A stretch of 8,578 bases of DNA from an uncultured Collinsella sp. (GTDB lineage: Bacteria > Actinomycetota > Coriobacteriia > Coriobacteriales > Coriobacteriaceae): contig USBA01000078.1 of assembly GCA_900552735.1 (NCBI GenBank), positions 1-8,578 of the forward strand. The letters are read 5' to 3'. A program made the translations under genes and the position numbers. Positions within the stretch are counted from its first letter, which is position 1, and each line of letters starts with the position of its first letter. The notes beneath the pieces were generated by a model that was not told the DNA's origin, searched no databases, and saw only the letters and a list, made by a program, of their open reading frames with translations. Positions 6,758 through 8,578 of the stretch are shown here, in pieces.

Positions 6758-8311
6758 TTAGGCCTCGGTGGCGAGTACGCGACCCGTCATCTCGGCGGAA
6801 GGCTCAATACCAGCCATGGTGAGCATGGTCGGAGCGATATCGGAAAGACGGCCGTCCTCGATACCGGTGAGCTGTGCCTTCTCATCAACGATGATGAACG
6901 GCACGCGGTTGGTGGTGTGAGCCGTGAACGGATGCTTGGAACCGTCGGAAGCAACGTCAAACATGTGATCGGCGTTGCCGTGATCGGCGGTAATCAGCGC
7001 AAAGCCGCCCTTAGCGAGAATCGCCGGGACAACCTTGGACAGGGCATCGTCAACAGCCTCGACGGCCTTAACGGCAGCGTCGAAGACACCGGTGTGACCA
7101 ACCATGTCGCAGTTTGCGAAGTTCACGATGTAGAAATCAGCGCGATCCTCGTTGATGGCGGCGACAAGCTTCTCGGTAACCTCGGGAGCGCTCATCTCAG
7201 GTTGCAGGTCGTAGGTAGCGACCTTGGGAGAAGCGACGAGCACGCGCTCCTCGCCCTCCTTGGGCTCCTCGATGCCACCGTTGAGGAAGAACGTCACGTG
7301 GGCGTACTTCTCGGTCTCGGCGGTGTGCAGCTGCTTCAGGCCATTGGCGGCGATAACGTCGGCCAGAACGTTCTCGGGGAACGTCTTGGGGAAGGCGACC
7401 TCGACGTCAAACGTCGGGTCGTACTCGGTCATCGTCACAAAGTGCGAAAGCTTGATCTGCTCGCGCTCAAAGCCGTCGAACTCCTTGTCCGTGAACACGC
7501 GAGTCATCTGACGAGCGCGGTCGGGACGGAAGTTGAAGAAGATGGCCGCGTCGCCCTCGTGGATGCCCTCGTTGTGGGCAGCGAAGGGCTCGACGAACTC
7601 GTCGCCGCGCGGATCCTTCTCGTAGTAGGCCTTGATACCGGCAACAGGGTCGGTATCGGCATCGGATGCGTTGACCATGACGTCGTAGGCGCGCTGGATG
7701 CGCTCCCAACGGTTGTCGCGGTCCATGGCCCAATAACGGCCCGAGACGGTGGCAACGCGAGCGTCGCAACCGGTCTCCTCGGAGATCTTAGCCAGGAAGG
7801 CGCAGAACTCACTCATGTAACCGGCACCGGACTGCGGGTCAACGTCGCGACCATCCATGAAGGCGTGGACGCGAACGGTCTTGACACCGTGCTCGGCAGC
7901 CATCTTGACCAGAGCCTCGACGTGGCTCATATGAGAATGAACACCGCCAGGGCTCATAAGGCCCATGAGGTGGAGAGTCTTGCCGTCAGCCTTGACGTCG
8001 TCCATAGCCTTGACGAAAACCTCGTTCTTGGCGATGGAGCCGTCCTTGATGGCATTGTTGATACGCGAAAGCTCCTGGAACACGATGCGACCGGCACCGA
8101 TGTTGAGGTGACCCACCTCGGAGTTGCCCATCTGACCGTCGGGAAGGCCCACGTCCTCGCCCGAAGCACCGAGCGTGGTGTGAGGATACTTCTCGTACAG
8201 GCTATCAAGGAAGGGCGTCTTAGCAGCGGCGACGGCGTTCTCGCCATCGGCCGGAGCAAGGCCGCAGCCATCCATGATAATCAGGAGTGCAGGAAGATGA
8301 CGTTGTGCCAT
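6758..8311 (-). CDS. gpmI: 2,3-bisphosphoglycerate-independent phosphoglycerate mutase
   Basis: This cytoplasmic 517-residue enzyme interconverts 3- and 2-phosphoglycerate in glycolysis and gluconeogenesis, using two metal ions (usually manganese) and a phosphoserine intermediate. Metal and catalytic residues expected from the family are visible: D14 in MDGCG, the nucleophile S64 in MGNSEVGH (61-68), D402 and H406 in NCDMVGH, D443 and H444 in TADHGN, and H465 in PFTAH. Substrate-binding motifs are HSH (125-127), DGRD (153-156), GRYWAMDRDNRWER (191-204) and FRPDRARQ (261-268). K335 lies in AETEKYAHVT. The residue after the first metal aspartate's glycine is Cys, where Trp or Phe is often found; it is not catalytic. 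Length matches the family. The ATG at 8311 is 5 nt past the tpiA stop, with purine-rich AAGGCAGGCGAG at the end of tpiA serving as the likely binding site, so the two genes are co-transcribed. Confidence 0.97.
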   Translation of the reverse strand: MAQRHLPALLIIMDGCGLAPADGENAVAAAKTPFLDSLYEKYPHTTLGASGEDVGLPDGQMGNSEVGHLNIGAGRIVFQELSRINNAIKDGSIAKNEVFVKAMDDVKADGKTLHLMGLMSPGGVHSHMSHVEALVKMAAEHGVKTVRVHAFMDGRDVDPQSGAGYMSEFCAFLAKISEETGCDARVATVSGRYWAMDRDNRWERIQRAYDVMVNASDADTDPVAGIKAYYEKDPRGDEFVEPFAAHNEGIHEGDAAIFFNFRPDRARQMTRVFTDKEFDGFEREQIKLSHFVTMTEYDPTFDVEVAFPKTFPENVLADVIAANGLKQLHTAETEKYAHVTFFLNGGIEEPKEGEERVLVASPKVATYDLQPEMSAPEVTEKLVAAINEDRADFYIVNFANCDMVGHTGVFDAAVKAVEAVDDALSKVVPAILAKGGFALITADHGNADHMFDVASDGSKHPFTAHTTNRVPFIIVDEKAQLTGIEDGRLSDIAPTMLTMAGIEPSAEMTGRVLATEA

Positions 8312-8316
8312 ATGTC

Positions 8317-8578
8317 CTACTCGCCTGCCTTGACGACCATAGAGGCGAAGTCGGCAGCCTTGAGCGAAGCGCCGCCCACGAGGGCGCCGTCGACGTCGGG
8401 CTTGGCGACGAGCTCGGCGATGTTGCCGGGCTTGGCAGAGCCACCATAGAGAACGCGGATGCCGTTAGCGAGCTCCTCGCCGAACATCTCCTTGAGGGTC
8501 ACAGTGTAGCTCTGGTACTGGTCGATATTGTAGTTGGCGTGTTCCTCGATGTCCCATCGGGCAATGGGTTCGGTGCCC
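8317..8578 (-). CDS. tpiA: Triose-phosphate isomerase, C-terminal part (cut by window edge)
   Basis: The last 86 residues of a TIM-barrel isomerase that interconverts dihydroxyacetone phosphate and glyceraldehyde 3-phosphate. Loop 7 and phosphate-binding motifs are intact: RVLYGGSAKPGN (residues 41-52 of the visible part) and the loop-8 motif DGALVGGASLKAADF (63-77). The gene starts beyond the window; the in-frame GTG at 8502 is internal and should not be taken as a start, because the frame stays open to the edge. Upstream of loop 7 the visible residues read GTEPIARWDIEEH and then a Tyr/Asn/Gln-rich helix. I do not see the usual E-P-x-W-A-I-G-T-G loop-6 motif. Either the E-P at visible residues 3-4 is the catalytic Glu followed by an atypical loop 6, or the true loop 6 lies outside the window. 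It ends with TAG 5 nt before gpmI. Confidence 0.9.
   Translation of the reverse strand, partial: GTEPIARWDIEEHANYNIDQYQSYTVTLKEMFGEELANGIRVLYGGSAKPGNIAELVAKPDVDGALVGGASLKAADFASMVVKAGE

Noticed and set aside
6716..8449. 577-codon open frame on the plus strand, opposite gpmI
   Set aside because: It runs through the gpmI terminator into tpiA and lacks any known motif; gpmI is unambiguous on the minus strand.
8317..8502. A 61-residue gene starting at the GTG at 8502
   Set aside because: The frame is open to the window edge and the sequence is the C-terminus of triose-phosphate isomerase, so the GTG is an internal Val codon.
1..8578. Search for mobile elements, CRISPR arrays, tRNA or rRNA genes and defence genes
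   Set aside because: No transposase, regular repeat array, cloverleaf or unknown conserved gene cluster was seen; all coding space is taken by known housekeeping and transport genes.

Overview
The window looks like a stretch of chromosome from a Coriobacteriia gut actinomycete, most likely Collinsella or a close relative. The reasons are moderately high G+C, strong Shine-Dalgarno sequences, an oligopeptide-binding lipoprotein with an RR-AF-V Tat-like signal, and G+C-rich hairpin terminators. This assignment is inference from style, not a database match. All eight protein genes lie on the minus strand, so transcription runs from high to low coordinates.

Layout in order of transcription. At the right edge is the 3' end of a triose-phosphate isomerase gene (tpiA, cut by the window), followed 5 nt later by a complete cofactor-independent phosphoglycerate mutase (gpmI). 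A hairpin plus T-run terminator follows gpmI. Next is secG, with its own strong ribosome binding site, closed by a second terminator. Then comes a candidate promoter and a leader of about 190 nt holding a nested inverted repeat, leading into a five-gene oligopeptide/dipeptide ABC importer operon: binding lipoprotein (oppA-like), two permeases (oppB, oppC) and two ATPases (oppD, oppF). A 156-nt hairpin-rich spacer separates oppA from oppB. From oppB to oppF the genes are almost gapless (14 nt, 2 nt, 0 nt). A long perfect hairpin ends the operon near the left edge.

How they work together. TpiA and GpmI serve lower glycolysis and gluconeogenesis. SecG is a small SecYEG translocon subunit often found beside glycolytic genes in Gram-positive bacteria. 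OppABCDF is a complete peptide uptake system: the lipoprotein catches peptides outside the membrane, OppB/OppC form the channel, and OppD/OppF hydrolyse ATP. The spacer hairpins after oppA are where expression of binding protein and permease could be set at different levels.

I see no mobile element, CRISPR array, tRNA, rRNA or defence system, and no evidence of an undescribed multi-gene system. The region is mostly ordinary. The points worth a second look are an unusual sequence where TpiA loop 6 would be expected, a cysteine-rich Tat-like binding protein, an acidic insertion in OppB, same-frame abutting ATPase genes, and several structured non-coding stretches.
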